Positions 1-11,221 are shown, counted from the stretch's first letter. The stretch: DNA of 44,879 bases from Acetobacter sicerae (GCF_011516765.1 NZ_JAAABN010000019.1:1-44879); one strand, 5' to 3'. Translations and numbers: made by a program. Notes: a model not told the origin generated them from the letters alone.

Positions 1-61
1 CGCCGCCAGAAGCAGAATATCGTCAATATTCCAGATCGGGCTCCTGTGGGATGACTGAATT

Positions 62-880
62 CTACAAAATGACCCGAAATTGCCTCAAGTGTGAGAAATC
101 CGCGTCGAAAGTGCCGTCAGCAAGATGGCGCACCCTCTCCCCTTCCCGCTGCTGGGATGTCGCAACGCGGATATCCAGCAGCGAGGCGATACAGAGAAGA
201 AACACCATCGCCAGACCGCCCGACAGACACATGACGGACAAGGGAGAAAAGAGAGCGCTATCCGGTGTCTGGATAACCGTGAGCCACTGATCGAATGGCA
301 GGATGGACCCCATCGAGCCAAGCGGCACCAGCGCCAGGGTGAGCGCCAGAAGAATACTGGTGACAAGCCGGGGACGAGTCGCCAGAGGGTTGCCCAGTTC
401 CCAGAAGGCAAAGGCGCACAGGGTCGCGCCCACAACCAGGACGCTCATCACTGCGGAAAGATCATACGCCAGTGTAGCGGGGCTGACCGTCGCCACCAGA
501 ATATCAAAAGCCGAAAAGGCCATACCAAACGCAAGCAGGGCGCCGGACATGATGGCTGTTTTAATGGAGCGCCTGACTTCCAGATAAAAATAGGCGGCGC
601 CAACGGCGAAAACAAAAGTCAGCAGCCCTGTGATTTCAGTCGCGGGATGAGGAAAATTCCAGAGCAGATTGGGATAGGTCGACCAGAATGTATCAAAGAA
701 GATCGCCAGATCTGCGACAGAAATAACCAACGAGAACAGCAGTATCCGAACAACAGATGGCCATGTTTTTCTGGAAAGAAAGAAGATCGCCAGCGCCGCA
801 AAAAGAAACGCCTGCAGTATCACCGTCATATGCGAACGAACGTGCTGCTCACTGAGAAGAAATGTAAACAGCCGTTCCAT
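62..880 (-). CDS. 7-TM membrane sensor-like protein, probably truncated
   Basis: About 272 residues with seven hydrophobic segments (roughly residues 18-40, 43-70, 84-101, 108-132, 138-160, 172-195 and 214-242). They are followed by a short charged cytoplasmic stretch (QQREGERVRHLADGTFD) and a stop. Segment spacing and pieces such as SGALLAFGMAF recall degenerate MHYT-type sensor domains, which normally feed PAS/GGDEF/EAL output modules. The final stretch looks like the start of such a linker, but no catalytic domain follows. The ATG at 880 is preferred over a TTG two codons upstream. The family assignment is inference; the membrane topology is read directly. The last 10 or so residues look foreign to the linker, so the gene may have been interrupted close to the left edge. 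Confidence 0.55.
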   Translation of the reverse strand: MERLFTFLLSEQHVRSHMTVILQAFLFAALAIFFLSRKTWPSVVRILLFSLVISVADLAIFFDTFWSTYPNLLWNFPHPATEITGLLTFVFAVGAAYFYLEVRRSIKTAIMSGALLAFGMAFSAFDILVATVSPATLAYDLSAVMSVLVVGATLCAFAFWELGNPLATRPRLVTSILLALTLALVPLGSMGSILPFDQWLTVIQTPDSALFSPLSVMCLSGGLAMVFLLCIASLLDIRVATSQQREGERVRHLADGTFDADFSHLRQFRVIL

Positions 881-886
881 GAACAA

Positions 887-1990
887 ATCATTCCGCTAAA
901 GGGCACATCAACTTTCTCAGGACTGTCGCACGCACTTCTTAACGATCGTATAAGGTCGAGAGACGGTCGGCTTAAAAAAGAGACGACCTCCGGAATAGAC
1001 TTTAGAGTCTGTTAGGATATGGGCGATTACCGGACAGATCATGCGGTCGGCCCTGCTGATTCATTGCGCGACTGAAGCATGACGGAACGAGTCTGCTGTC
1101 CCGTCACAACACTGCGGGTCAAGAGATGGATGGTTGTCCCTGACGACACATCTGATGCTGGTCTGGATCTGGCAGATGCTGCAGGACCTCTGGTATTTTA
1201 CACTGGCGCAGAGCGTTTTCCGCAGCCGTCTGGATGCGCTGCTGCCGTCAGCGCCGTGGTTACGAAGATTCCTTTTCTGAAACCGCAGGTACTGCGGCCA
1301 GTGGAATAAGCGGCCTATCGAAAGGAACCACCAGAAAAAGCACACTTACGAGACAGCGTTCCGACAGCCTCTCGGACGCATCATGCTGGACCGGGAACGA
1401 GATAAAGCCCGACGGGACGAGATGGCGAACCTGATGCTGCTGGGAGAGCAAGGCGTGATCACATGTCAGGTTACGTCACCATGAACTTAAATGGAAAAAG
1501 AAAATACACCACAGAACAGAACAGATCCGATAATTTCCACATCAATAAAGAACAATATACCTGAAAATATAATATATTTCAAACAAAATTCAGAAATACC
1601 ATATAATAACTACCAATAAAACGCTCTCGTTACACTACTTCAATCGGGCCTGCCGCCGCCATTGGTAACCGGTTCCAGGCGCTCCTTCACCGTGAAGGAT
1701 ACCAGACGTTTCGCCTCTCCATTTCGTCCCGCACCTATGACAACAGAGTCAGAAAAAAGAGGCGATCACGGATAATGCTGATTTTATCATGATATTTACA
1801 AATGGGTTTCACATCCTGATGGCAGGATCATCGGACATGATTCGAACCTGTATTATTCTGGCAACACTAATTAACAATCGTCCATCACCAGCATGACTCG
1901 CTACCACGATATATAGACAATGCGGTCGCAAGAAGGGAATAAGGGGCCGACACCGTATTCCCCTGTTCATATTCCGGACGCACCTGCCCC
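887..1990. other. 1.1-kb non-coding or degenerate region
   Basis: No convincing intact gene. Two stretches look like decayed coding sequence on the plus strand. About 1080-1275 has a hydrophobic reading containing MLVWIWQMLQDLWYF and then SRLDALLPSAPWLRR. About 1270-1480, in another frame, reads RPIERNHQKKHTYETAFRQ and then GRIMLDRERDKARR. A third short open stretch at about 1650-1790 includes AAIGNRFQALLHREGYQTF. Between them, 1480-1620 is strongly AT-rich. I do not recognise a family for any of them. The right end presumably holds the promoter of the TonB-dependent receptor gene. Confidence 0.4.
1771..1788. promoter_or_regulatory. Dyad GATAA-N8-TTATC upstream of the TonB receptor
   Basis: An imperfect dyad about 200 bases upstream of the receptor start. 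Its outer arms recall Fur-type operators, but the centre does not match the classical 19-base Fur box. TonB-dependent siderophore receptors are commonly iron-regulated, which is the only reason to propose a regulator site here. Confidence 0.2.
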
Positions 1991-4408
1991 ATGTCCTGCC
2001 GTTTCCCTACTGCTTTCATTGTCGGAACGTTTGCATCTGCTCTGCTGACAACGTCCGCTCTGGCCTCCCCGCCTGTTTCATCACAGCCGGGCCAGACAGA
2101 CGTACAGCCGGCGGCCAAAACCGCCGCGCCTCAGCCAGTCGTCAGCAAACCGGTAGCGATCAGGGCAGCGGACAACAGGACAAAGACCAGCCCGTCGCCA
2201 ACCAGAGCCGCTCCCATTGCCGGAATACTGGATGGCTCCAATGGCGAAACGCTGACCATTCATGGTCATCATGCCGCCGATGGCACTGGCGCCAAATACA
2301 TGAACAAGACTGTCTATCTTGGACCGCTGGGCAATCGGGACACGCTGAACACGCCTTACTCCGTCATGGGCGTTACGCACGACGTCATCGTCAATCAGCA
2401 GATCCGCAACCTCAACGATCTGGCTCAGTATCTGCCTTCCGTGCAACTGGAAGTCCGCGGCGACCCCAACACATCCCGTCCGCAGTCACGCGGGTTCGAG
2501 GCTGATGTCATTTCCAACTCCCGTCTGGACGGACTGAACGTGGTCTCCACCACACCGTACCCAGCGGAGTGGGTGGATAACCTGCAGGTTCTGAACGGTC
2601 TGGCAGGCGCAATGTACGGACCCCAGAACCCGGCCGGCGTCTTCGAATATACCCTGAAACGCCCGACTGACCGACGCACCGAACGCCTCTCCGTCGGCGT
2701 GGATTCCGTCGGCACACCGACCGTAAACGGCGATATTTCCGGTCGCCTCGGCAATAATGGCTGGTTCGGCTACCGCCTGAACATGCTGCACGCCGATGGC
2801 ACGGCCTATACGCAGGGCAGTTCGATACGCCGTGAAATGGTCAGCGGCGATTTCGACATCCATCTGGACGACAAGACGGTCATCGAGTTGGATGCCAGCC
2901 ATTATACCTATGACCAACGCGGCACGGCGCCCGGCTTCGGCATTCTGGCGACCGGTGTCGGTGGCGACAAGCTGCCCGAAGCTCCTGATCTGGGTAAACG
3001 CCTTGCTCCACAGTGGAGCGGTTACAACATGGAAACCAACACGTTCCTTGCCAAGATCAAGCACCAGATCAACGAGAACTGGAGCTTCACCCTCGGCGGT
3101 CTGTATCAGGATGCTGCGCGTCAGTCCTTTGGCGTGGCCGATACGCTGTGCGACGGCGGCAAGACCTGCGGTGGAAAGACAGGCAGTGACGGCTGGTACA
3201 GCTCGAAAGCGACCGCCACGACCACAGCTGACGATTTCCGTGTCGGCAGTAACATGGCCTATTTCAACGGTCGTGTTTACACCGGTCCGATCCGGCATGA
3301 TCTGGTCATCGGCACCAACGGCTACATGATGGGCAATTACAACCCGGTCGCCGCCGTGACGCCTGCACAGAACCTCGGCGTCATGAACATGTATGGCGCT
3401 TCCCCCAACGGCGGAACGCAGCCCTATTATCGTGGGCGTTACAAATCCAGCAGCGTGACCAGTCAGTCCTTCATCATCGGTGACACGCTGAAGATCAACG
3501 AGCACTGGTCGATCATGGGGACGCTGGCGTGGAGCTGGATCAATCAGGAAGGTGCGCTGAACGCCGCCAGTCCGCTCATGAAGAGATTCAGCAAATCGGC
3601 GGCTTTCAGCCCGACCACAAGCATCATGTACAAGCCGACCGAGAACCAGACGATCTACTTCACATATGGTCGATCGGTCGAAGCCGGACCCGTCACGCCG
3701 AACAGCGCCAGCTATACCAACACAAACATTGCGCTCCCGATTGCGCACTCGGAAGAATATGAAGTCGGCTACAAACTGCGTTTCCTCAAGAAAATGCAGT
3801 TCAACGTCGCCGGTTTCCGGATCACCTCTCCGTACGCCATGTATGTCGCTGCGGCGAACCCGTCACAGGGCTGTGCTGCGGAAACCAACTGCCAGACCTA
3901 TCAATATGGCGGAACGCAGCGCAATTATGGCGTGGAAGCCCAGATTTCGGGTGAAGTCCTGCCCAACCTGTCCGTTCTTGCAGGCATGACCTGGCTGGAT
4001 GCGGAACTGGTCCACGCGGCCTCCTCCACGCTCAACAAGAAGGAAATCGTCGGTGCAGCGCCTCTTCAGGCGAGCATCCTGCTAGATTACCGACTGCCGG
4101 CATCGCTTGGCTCCTTCGCTTCCGGCTGGGCCTTCAATGCCGGCGTGCATTACATGGGCAACCGCGCGGCCAACGTCACCAACACGCTGCATACCGGCTC
4201 ATACACCACTCTTGAACTCGGCACGCGCTATGCCTTCCATGTCGCCAAGTTTCCGTGGGTTGCCCGGTTCGGTGTCAGCAACGTGACGAACGAACGCTAC
4301 TGGGCCTCCGTTTATACCGGTGCGCCCAGCGGCACATCAGGCGCAGCGTCCAGCCTGTATGCCGGACTGCCCCGCGTCTATCACTTCACCCTGTCTGCGG
4401 AATTCTGA
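1991..4408 (+). CDS. TonB-dependent siderophore-type outer-membrane receptor
   Basis: 805 residues. It would import a ferric siderophore or similar ligand across the outer membrane using TonB energy. Residues 1-26 form a signal peptide ending TSALAS. A low-complexity Ala/Pro linker follows, and ETLTIHG (86-92) is a plausible TonB box. The plug domain covers about 115-225, with the typical pieces TPYSVMGVTHDVI, SRGFEAD, RLDGLNV and LNGLAGAMYGPQNPAG. The remainder is the 22-strand barrel, ending in the aromatic residue of TLSAEF needed for BAM-dependent insertion. No Shine-Dalgarno sequence precedes the ATG. There is no FecI/FecR-type pair next to it and no N-terminal signalling domain, so surface signalling is unlikely. 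The ligand cannot be told from sequence. Confidence 0.93.
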   Translation: MSCRFPTAFIVGTFASALLTTSALASPPVSSQPGQTDVQPAAKTAAPQPVVSKPVAIRAADNRTKTSPSPTRAAPIAGILDGSNGETLTIHGHHAADGTGAKYMNKTVYLGPLGNRDTLNTPYSVMGVTHDVIVNQQIRNLNDLAQYLPSVQLEVRGDPNTSRPQSRGFEADVISNSRLDGLNVVSTTPYPAEWVDNLQVLNGLAGAMYGPQNPAGVFEYTLKRPTDRRTERLSVGVDSVGTPTVNGDISGRLGNNGWFGYRLNMLHADGTAYTQGSSIRREMVSGDFDIHLDDKTVIELDASHYTYDQRGTAPGFGILATGVGGDKLPEAPDLGKRLAPQWSGYNMETNTFLAKIKHQINENWSFTLGGLYQDAARQSFGVADTLCDGGKTCGGKTGSDGWYSSKATATTTADDFRVGSNMAYFNGRVYTGPIRHDLVIGTNGYMMGNYNPVAAVTPAQNLGVMNMYGASPNGGTQPYYRGRYKSSSVTSQSFIIGDTLKINEHWSIMGTLAWSWINQEGALNAASPLMKRFSKSAAFSPTTSIMYKPTENQTIYFTYGRSVEAGPVTPNSASYTNTNIALPIAHSEEYEVGYKLRFLKKMQFNVAGFRITSPYAMYVAAANPSQGCAAETNCQTYQYGGTQRNYGVEAQISGEVLPNLSVLAGMTWLDAELVHAASSTLNKKEIVGAAPLQASILLDYRLPASLGSFASGWAFNAGVHYMGNRAANVTNTLHTGSYTTLELGTRYAFHVAKFPWVARFGVSNVTNERYWASVYTGAPSGTSGAASSLYAGLPRVYHFTLSAEF

Positions 4409-4423
4409 CGGACAGGTTTTGAA

Positions 4424-4450
4424 GGGGCATCGTTGATCCGACGGTGCCCC
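4424..4450 (+). terminator. Hairpin after the TonB receptor gene
   Basis: A 10-bp inverted repeat (GGGGCATCGT / ACGGTGCCCC, one G-T wobble) with a 7-base loop, 16 bases after the receptor stop codon. No T-run follows, so it is a weak or Rho-assisted terminator at best. Confidence 0.5.
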
Positions 4451-4675
4451 GGAAAGAAGAGCAGGCCAAATTTCCTGCAACCGCGACCGACTCACGAATA
4501 GAAAACCTCGCATCAGCCAAGCGAACCTTCGCCACGTACAGGCTGCCAGAATAGCCGTCCGCGCACAGGATATTTACCCGGCGCGTCTGCCATTCACATC
4601 ATAAGCTTCATCGCAAAGAAGAAGGCTGCCTCTCTGGCGCCGCACCTCTCGCGCTTTGGCTGGAGAGGATCTCTT

Positions 4676-4954
4676 TCAGAGAGACACACACCATTCAGCG
4701 GGCAGGCTTTGCTTCACGGCGGCGCGGGCCTGTAGATCCAGATCCAGCACAAACTTGAGCACCGTTGCGGACAGACGGATCATGTCTTCCGTGGTCTGAT
4801 CCTCTTCGGCAAGGTTGCTCGCACATTGTCCCGCCCAGGCGATTATGACCGGATCGGTGGACGCAAATCGCGAAACGCAGGCCCTGAGCTCTGCCAGTTC
4901 CTCGGTCGCGGGTTGTTGGACATCACTGTCCGGATGGTGATTCTGAAATTCCAT
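4676..4954 (-). CDS. Small hypothetical protein downstream of aspD
   Basis: 92 residues from the ATG at 4954. A GTG at 5005 would add 17 residues, but AGGG lies upstream of the ATG and the extra residues look non-conserved. It is acidic and mostly helical (ELAELRACVSRFA, MIRLSATVLKFVLDL), with no signal peptide, membrane segment or motif I recognise. It follows aspD on the same strand after 134 bases that include a hairpin, so co-transcription is uncertain. No function is proposed. Confidence 0.5.
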   Translation of the reverse strand: MEFQNHHPDSDVQQPATEELAELRACVSRFASTDPVIIAWAGQCASNLAEEDQTTEDMIRLSATVLKFVLDLDLQARAAVKQSLPAEWCVSL

Positions 4955-5042
4955 GGATTGGTTTAACCCCTGTGAACAACGATTTTTCGTTCCAGCAAGG
5001 GTCACAGAGAAGACTTAGCATTGGGTTAAGTCGGGCTCTCGT

Positions 5043-5069
5043 CTGCGGGAGTCGAGCCAACTCCCGCAG
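5043..5069 (-). terminator. Perfect 10-bp hairpin downstream of aspD
   Basis: CTGCGGGAGT and ACTCCCGCAG pair perfectly around a 7-base loop, 20 bases past the aspD stop. In the aspD direction the T-run lies before the stem rather than after it, so this is not a canonical Rho-independent terminator. It could be a 3'-end stabilising stem or a Rho-dependent end. Confidence 0.5.
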
Positions 5070-5088
5070 AAAAAACCGTTTTTCGACC

Positions 5089-6684
<1,596 letters not shown>

Positions 6685-6787
6685 TCATTCCTTTCGGCGC
6701 AGACCGGTCGGGACAGACTGGGCCGGATCGTTTCTGTTGAAACCTAGGGTGCCTCAACTTACGCAGAAACATAACCTTTGCCGGTAT

Positions 6788-9757
6788 TTAGTTTTCTTCT
6801 GCGAAAAAAGTTCTGATCTCTTCCACAGCTGCAGCGATTCCGAGCCTGTGCGGAATCACCCCCGAGGGAAACGCACTGAGCAGCCGGGACGGCGTGCGCC
6901 GATCCAGCAGCACAAACACGCCGCGATCCGTACGTGTCCGGATAAGGCGACCGAAAGCCTGCCTGAGCCGCAGACGCGCCAGCCGGTCATCATAAAGGCG
7001 CGGATTACCCTGCGAGAGATGCATCCGCCTCTCACGATGCAGAATGTCAGGACGCGGCCATGGCACCCGCTCGAAGGCGACAAGACGGAGCGCATGGCCC
7101 GGCACATCAACACCGTCGCGCATCGCATCCGTGCCGAGCAGGCAGGAGTCCGTCTCCGTGCGGAACACATCGACGAGCGTGGCGTTATCCATCGCATCGA
7201 CGTGTTGCGCGTAGAGAGGGATGCCCTCTTCCTCCAGAGGCGCTGCAATCTTGCGATGCACCGTGCGCAACCGCTCAATGGCCGTGAACAGCCCGAGCCC
7301 TCCGCCCCCGGACGCCAGAAAGAGCGCCTGAAACGCTGCGGCAAGCGTGTCAGGATCGTCATGCGCGACATCGTTGATAATGAACACGCGGGTCTGGCGG
7401 GAATAGTCGAACGGACTGGCCAGAGAGGCCCGCAACGCTGGCGACGGCAGATGGCTGGCTCCGACACGCGCCTCGGCGGCTTCCCAGATCTGTTCGGCTT
7501 CGGCGGACTGATCGGTGTCCGTCTCGTCACGCAGGGTCGCCGAGGTGATGAGCAGGCCGTGCGCCGGTGCGGCCAGCACGGCGGCGAACGGCAGGGTTGG
7601 GTCAAGCCAGTGCTGATGCAGCCCGACATCCTGCTCGCCCCGCCGCTGGCCTTCCCGCGCCTCAAGGCGGATGAAGCGGATGAACTGCGGCGGTCCGACC
7701 TCGTCAGGCGGTGTGCAGAAAGTGGTGAGCATCGACACCCATCCGTCGAGACGTCCGATGGCGCGACGCTGCAACGACCGGATCGTCGCCTCGATGCGGG
7801 CGCGGGCGGCGGTGTCGAGAGTGTCCGTATCCTCGCGCAGCTTGTCTTCCAGCCGATTGACGAGCGTGCGGAGCGGCTCAGCGATACGGCTCAGCGCCCG
7901 GGCGAGCGTATCGGCGGCCTCGCCAAGCCCGTCGATCATCGGATGCAGATCGCACTCACTGCCATTCCGGCGCACGGGACCATTGCCGACCGTGCGGGCC
8001 AGCACCTGATCACGCAGCAACCGCAGCACGGCCTCGGTCGGATTGTCGATGACCGGCTCAACAAGCTGAACGGGTGCAGGCAGAGGGAAGAGCGAGGCCG
8101 TCACATCTTCCGGTTCCGGCGGCTCTTCCGCCCTGTCCGTCTGCGGTTCGATCCACAGACGACCGGACCAGCCCGGCGCGGGCAACGCCTTCGCGGCCAG
8201 CAGGGCGGCATCCAGCGGCGTTTCGAGGCGTGGATTGCCCGCCACGAGATCATCAAGGCGGCGACGCAATCCCCTCGCCCGCGAGCGGCTGCCTTCCGCG
8301 CCGAGCAGCCAGCGCCGGAGCTCCGCCGCTTCCAGTCCGGACAGTTCAAGCGCGAACGCCCCGTCCGCCGCATCGGCGAGATGATGCCCCTCGTCGAATA
8401 CATAGCGCGTGGGGATGCCGTCCTCGTCGGGCACGGCTTCTTCCGGCGTGGCCTCAGGCTGGTCGCCCTGTTCCAGTGCGGGCAGACCCTGCGACTGCGC
8501 CCATGCCGCCTGCGCCATGACCAGTGCGTGATTGGCGATCACCAGATCCGCGTCCTGCGCCCGGCGGATGGAATGTTCCACAAAGCAGCGCTGATAGTGC
8601 GGGCAGGCGCCGTGGATACACTCGCCGCGCCGGTCGGCAGTCGCGGACAGCACACCATGACCGAGAATGTCGCCGAACCAGCCGGGGAGATCGCCGCCGA
8701 ACAGGTCGCCTTCCATCGTCGCCATACCCCAGCGGGCAAGCAGAGCGAGGGCAATGACCGGCCCCGGACCACGCGTGGGGGCGATATTCACCGCCTCTTC
8801 CATGTTGAGCAGGCAGAGATAGTTCTCACGCCCCTTGCGCACCACCACATGGTTGCGGCGCACGGCGGGATCCGGGTGCAGGCGCGCCGTTTCCGCCTCG
8901 ATCTGGCGCTGGAGATGGCGTGTATAGGTGCTGATCCAGACCGCGCCACCATTACGTTCGGCCCAGAGACTGGCGGGCGCGATATAGCCGAGCGTCTTTC
9001 CCGTGCCGGTCCCGGCTTCCGCCAGCACGACACGTGGGAAGCCCATTCCCTCGCGCGGTGCGAAGGCATGCGTGGCGACATCGGCGAAATCGGCCTGTCC
9101 CACACGGACTTCCGCGTCAGGACCGAGAATCTGACCCAGCCGGGTGCGGGCCTCCGCTGGCGTGACCGGATTGGAGCCAGGCGGTGGTCTGCGGGCCGTA
9201 TCCTCCCATTTGGGAAGCTGGTCCCATATGCGCAGCGCCTCGCCGGGCTGCATCGCCTCACGCGACAGCGGACCGGTGATCTCCAGCGCTTCCATGACCG
9301 CGCCACTCCAGATCCAGCCGGTCTGCGCCAGACGGGTGGCGAGAGCGGCGAGGAACGGATGAGACGGCGTGTTCTTCAGGGCGCGCAGGTCTGTCAGCAG
9401 ACGTGCGGCGAGGTCGGGCAATGTATTCGCCTCGACGCGCCGCCCATCAAAATCACCGAGACCAAGCGCGATGGCCAGCCCGCGCGGCGTAGGAGCGACG
9501 GAGCGGGCGGGATGCACAAAGGCGAAGAGCTCAAGCAGATCAAACCACGGAGCCGGTTGTCCGGGCGGCGTCATGCCCAGCATCCGGGCCGTCGCCGGTG
9601 CATGCACGACGAGGGGAGTTGGTTCCTCCTGCAGAAACTGCTTCGCCCGCGTCCGGTTGAGCGTCAGCAGTTCTCCGTCAACGGTGAGGCAGGAAAAGAA
9701 GCCATGACCGGCGACAAGAGCAGGCGCTTCATACGGAGAGGGAAAGGCAGCGGACAT
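6788..9757 (-). CDS. DinG-family ATP-dependent DNA helicase (XPD-like, Fe-S)
   Basis: 989 residues. A superfamily 2, 5'-3' helicase of the DinG/XPD type, acting in repair or R-loop and replication-fork processing. Walker A is AEAGTGTGKT (246-255); Walker B is DEGH (455-458). Four cysteines, C315, C380, C385 and C391, are placed as in the Fe-S cluster of this family. Motif VI is QAFGRLIRTRTDRG near 933-946. Residues 1-130 form an extra N-terminal domain containing FDLLELFAFVHP and RGLAIALGLGD, which resembles the C-terminal half of a DnaQ-type exonuclease domain but lacks an obvious DxE motif. It lies about 100 bases upstream of aspD on the same strand. No SOS-type operator was noticed. Confidence 0.92.
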   Translation of the reverse strand: MSAAFPSPYEAPALVAGHGFFSCLTVDGELLTLNRTRAKQFLQEEPTPLVVHAPATARMLGMTPPGQPAPWFDLLELFAFVHPARSVAPTPRGLAIALGLGDFDGRRVEANTLPDLAARLLTDLRALKNTPSHPFLAALATRLAQTGWIWSGAVMEALEITGPLSREAMQPGEALRIWDQLPKWEDTARRPPPGSNPVTPAEARTRLGQILGPDAEVRVGQADFADVATHAFAPREGMGFPRVVLAEAGTGTGKTLGYIAPASLWAERNGGAVWISTYTRHLQRQIEAETARLHPDPAVRRNHVVVRKGRENYLCLLNMEEAVNIAPTRGPGPVIALALLARWGMATMEGDLFGGDLPGWFGDILGHGVLSATADRRGECIHGACPHYQRCFVEHSIRRAQDADLVIANHALVMAQAAWAQSQGLPALEQGDQPEATPEEAVPDEDGIPTRYVFDEGHHLADAADGAFALELSGLEAAELRRWLLGAEGSRSRARGLRRRLDDLVAGNPRLETPLDAALLAAKALPAPGWSGRLWIEPQTDRAEEPPEPEDVTASLFPLPAPVQLVEPVIDNPTEAVLRLLRDQVLARTVGNGPVRRNGSECDLHPMIDGLGEAADTLARALSRIAEPLRTLVNRLEDKLREDTDTLDTAARARIEATIRSLQRRAIGRLDGWVSMLTTFCTPPDEVGPPQFIRFIRLEAREGQRRGEQDVGLHQHWLDPTLPFAAVLAAPAHGLLITSATLRDETDTDQSAEAEQIWEAAEARVGASHLPSPALRASLASPFDYSRQTRVFIINDVAHDDPDTLAAAFQALFLASGGGGLGLFTAIERLRTVHRKIAAPLEEEGIPLYAQHVDAMDNATLVDVFRTETDSCLLGTDAMRDGVDVPGHALRLVAFERVPWPRPDILHRERRMHLSQGNPRLYDDRLARLRLRQAFGRLIRTRTDRGVFVLLDRRTPSRLLSAFPSGVIPHRLGIAAAVEEIRTFFAEEN

Positions 9758-10120
9758 CTGGCCCGCAGTCTAGCGCAGGATGGCAGGGGCGCAATCCGGA
9801 AGCTGAACCGCTCCGGAGCAGGTGGAGGCCATGTGAAAGAGTGAAGAGCTTTTGATGGCGTCCTGACTGACTGATTTCAGACATAGCGCGATGTCCTGCC
9901 GCTCTGTCCTGTGGACAGGGCAGCGGTTCCTGCGCAGCAGCGCTGACCCTTCCGAGGAAGAGAAATCGGCGCCTGTCGCAGTCCGCCTGACCTTCATGTA
10001 TGGCCGTCCGTCTGACCCCGGCTACGCAATCCGGTCCGGAGCATGGCGTGGCCGATGTTTCTTCCTTCAGACAGAAAGCCTAAAGTAAACATAATGTTTC
10101 TCCTGAGGAAGGCTGCCGCC
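9758..10120. other. Divergent intergenic region, no gene seen
   Basis: Lies between the start of the helicase gene (minus) and the exported-protein gene (plus) and should hold both promoters. It contains a hairpin at 9899-9926 whose core is CTGTCC-TGT-GGACAG. The open frames through it lack ribosome-binding sites and recognisable protein character. Confidence 0.5.
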
Positions 10121-11155
10121 ATGACGTTCAACACTCATCGGAAGATGCTTCTTCTGCCGGCTTTGCTCCTGTCCTGCCTGTCCGTGAGTTGTCTCTCCGG
10201 CACCGCCGGGGCAGCGGACCCGGGAATAGAGGCTGACGCGTCCGTCACGACGGTTACGAAGGGCCTCACGCGGAAGCCGCTGTATCCTTTCCATGTTCCA
10301 CCGGGACAGAGTCTTGTCGGAATTGACGGCTATGTGGAAACCACGTCCCCTTCCGACCACTTCAGTGAAGCCCTGATCTCCCTGCATATGGCCACCTCGC
10401 CCGCCTGCCCCGGTCAGGGCGAGGATGTCGGTGATTACGCCGCCATCAATGCGCATTTTCCGAACATCACGCTGGCGGCCCCCATCGTCAAACAGAACGC
10501 GCCCGACCACCAGCGCATCCCTGTGCACATTCACCTCGCCAGACCTTTTCCGTTGAAGTCCTGCCTGTTTCTCATTCTCGACGGCTCGGATTTTGCCGTA
10601 AAATCCTACACGATGAGGGCGCATCTGCATGTGACCACCACACCCACACCACAGCCTCCGGAACCCTTTGAACTCAGCGGCGCGATGTCGGACGAATTCC
10701 TCATGTCGCCGCAAAAGCATGAAACCGCCTACAAGGTTTATCATGTACCCAAAGACAGGATGATCTTCTCAATCGACGGCAATGTCGCAGCAGTCGCTGG
10801 ACCCGGCGTGGTTTTCCGGACGCCGCTGCACTGGTGGGTCGTGTCGCATTCCGTCTTTCTCGAGCATGGCGGCTGCCCGCAATTTCCGCGTGACGGCACC
10901 TATACGGACAACCCCGCTCTGGATGCCTTCATGTTTCAGCCTCAGACCACCACACTGCATACGGTTTACCTCAAGGGAGAAGGCGTTTCGTATCCCAATA
11001 CACCCTTCACCTTGCAGCCAAAGGATCCGATCCTTGTCCGCAAGGGAGATTGTCTGATTCACGGCGTAAGGGCGATGGGCGCTGACGAACCCGGCGGACG
11101 TCCGGCGGACGGGATCAACACGGAAAGCCAGATTTTCATGGAAATGACACCGTAA
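10121..11155 (+). CDS. Exported protein of unknown function with two related halves
   Basis: 344 residues from the ATG at 10121, which has GAGGA 11-12 bases upstream. Earlier ATGs would put extra residues before the signal peptide. Residues 1-31 are a Sec signal peptide (MLLLPALLLS core, likely cut after AGA). The mature protein has two copies of one module joined by a Thr/Pro linker (about 172-182). FHVPPG at 57-62 runs into IDGYV; YHVPKD at 207-212 runs into IDGNV with identical spacing. Each half carries two cysteines (C96/C148 and C252/C311), suggesting one disulfide per domain. There are no membrane segments after the signal. I do not recognise the family. The location would be periplasmic or extracellular, and neighbours give no functional hint. 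Confidence 0.75.
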   Translation: MTFNTHRKMLLLPALLLSCLSVSCLSGTAGAADPGIEADASVTTVTKGLTRKPLYPFHVPPGQSLVGIDGYVETTSPSDHFSEALISLHMATSPACPGQGEDVGDYAAINAHFPNITLAAPIVKQNAPDHQRIPVHIHLARPFPLKSCLFLILDGSDFAVKSYTMRAHLHVTTTPTPQPPEPFELSGAMSDEFLMSPQKHETAYKVYHVPKDRMIFSIDGNVAAVAGPGVVFRTPLHWWVVSHSVFLEHGGCPQFPRDGTYTDNPALDAFMFQPQTTTLHTVYLKGEGVSYPNTPFTLQPKDPILVRKGDCLIHGVRAMGADEPGGRPADGINTESQIFMEMTP

Positions 11156-11221
11156 CCGGAAAGAGTCTGAATCACGTAATCCGTTTCCTTATTCCGTCCC
11201 GATTCCAGCAGGACATCCCTG

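Noticed and set aside
125..1015. Long plus-strand open frame of 296 codons
   Set aside because: It is the antisense of the 7-TM protein gene. Its product is Arg/Gln/Lys-rich with no domain character, and the minus frame shows clear membrane segments.
2486..3748. Minus-strand 420-codon frame inside the TonB receptor gene
   Set aside because: Antisense shadow; the plus strand carries a complete receptor with signal peptide, plug and barrel.
4600..4680. CCTCTC/GAGAGG stem near the end of the small gene downstream of aspD
   Set aside because: Only six base pairs with a 12-base loop and no T-run, so it was not called a terminator.
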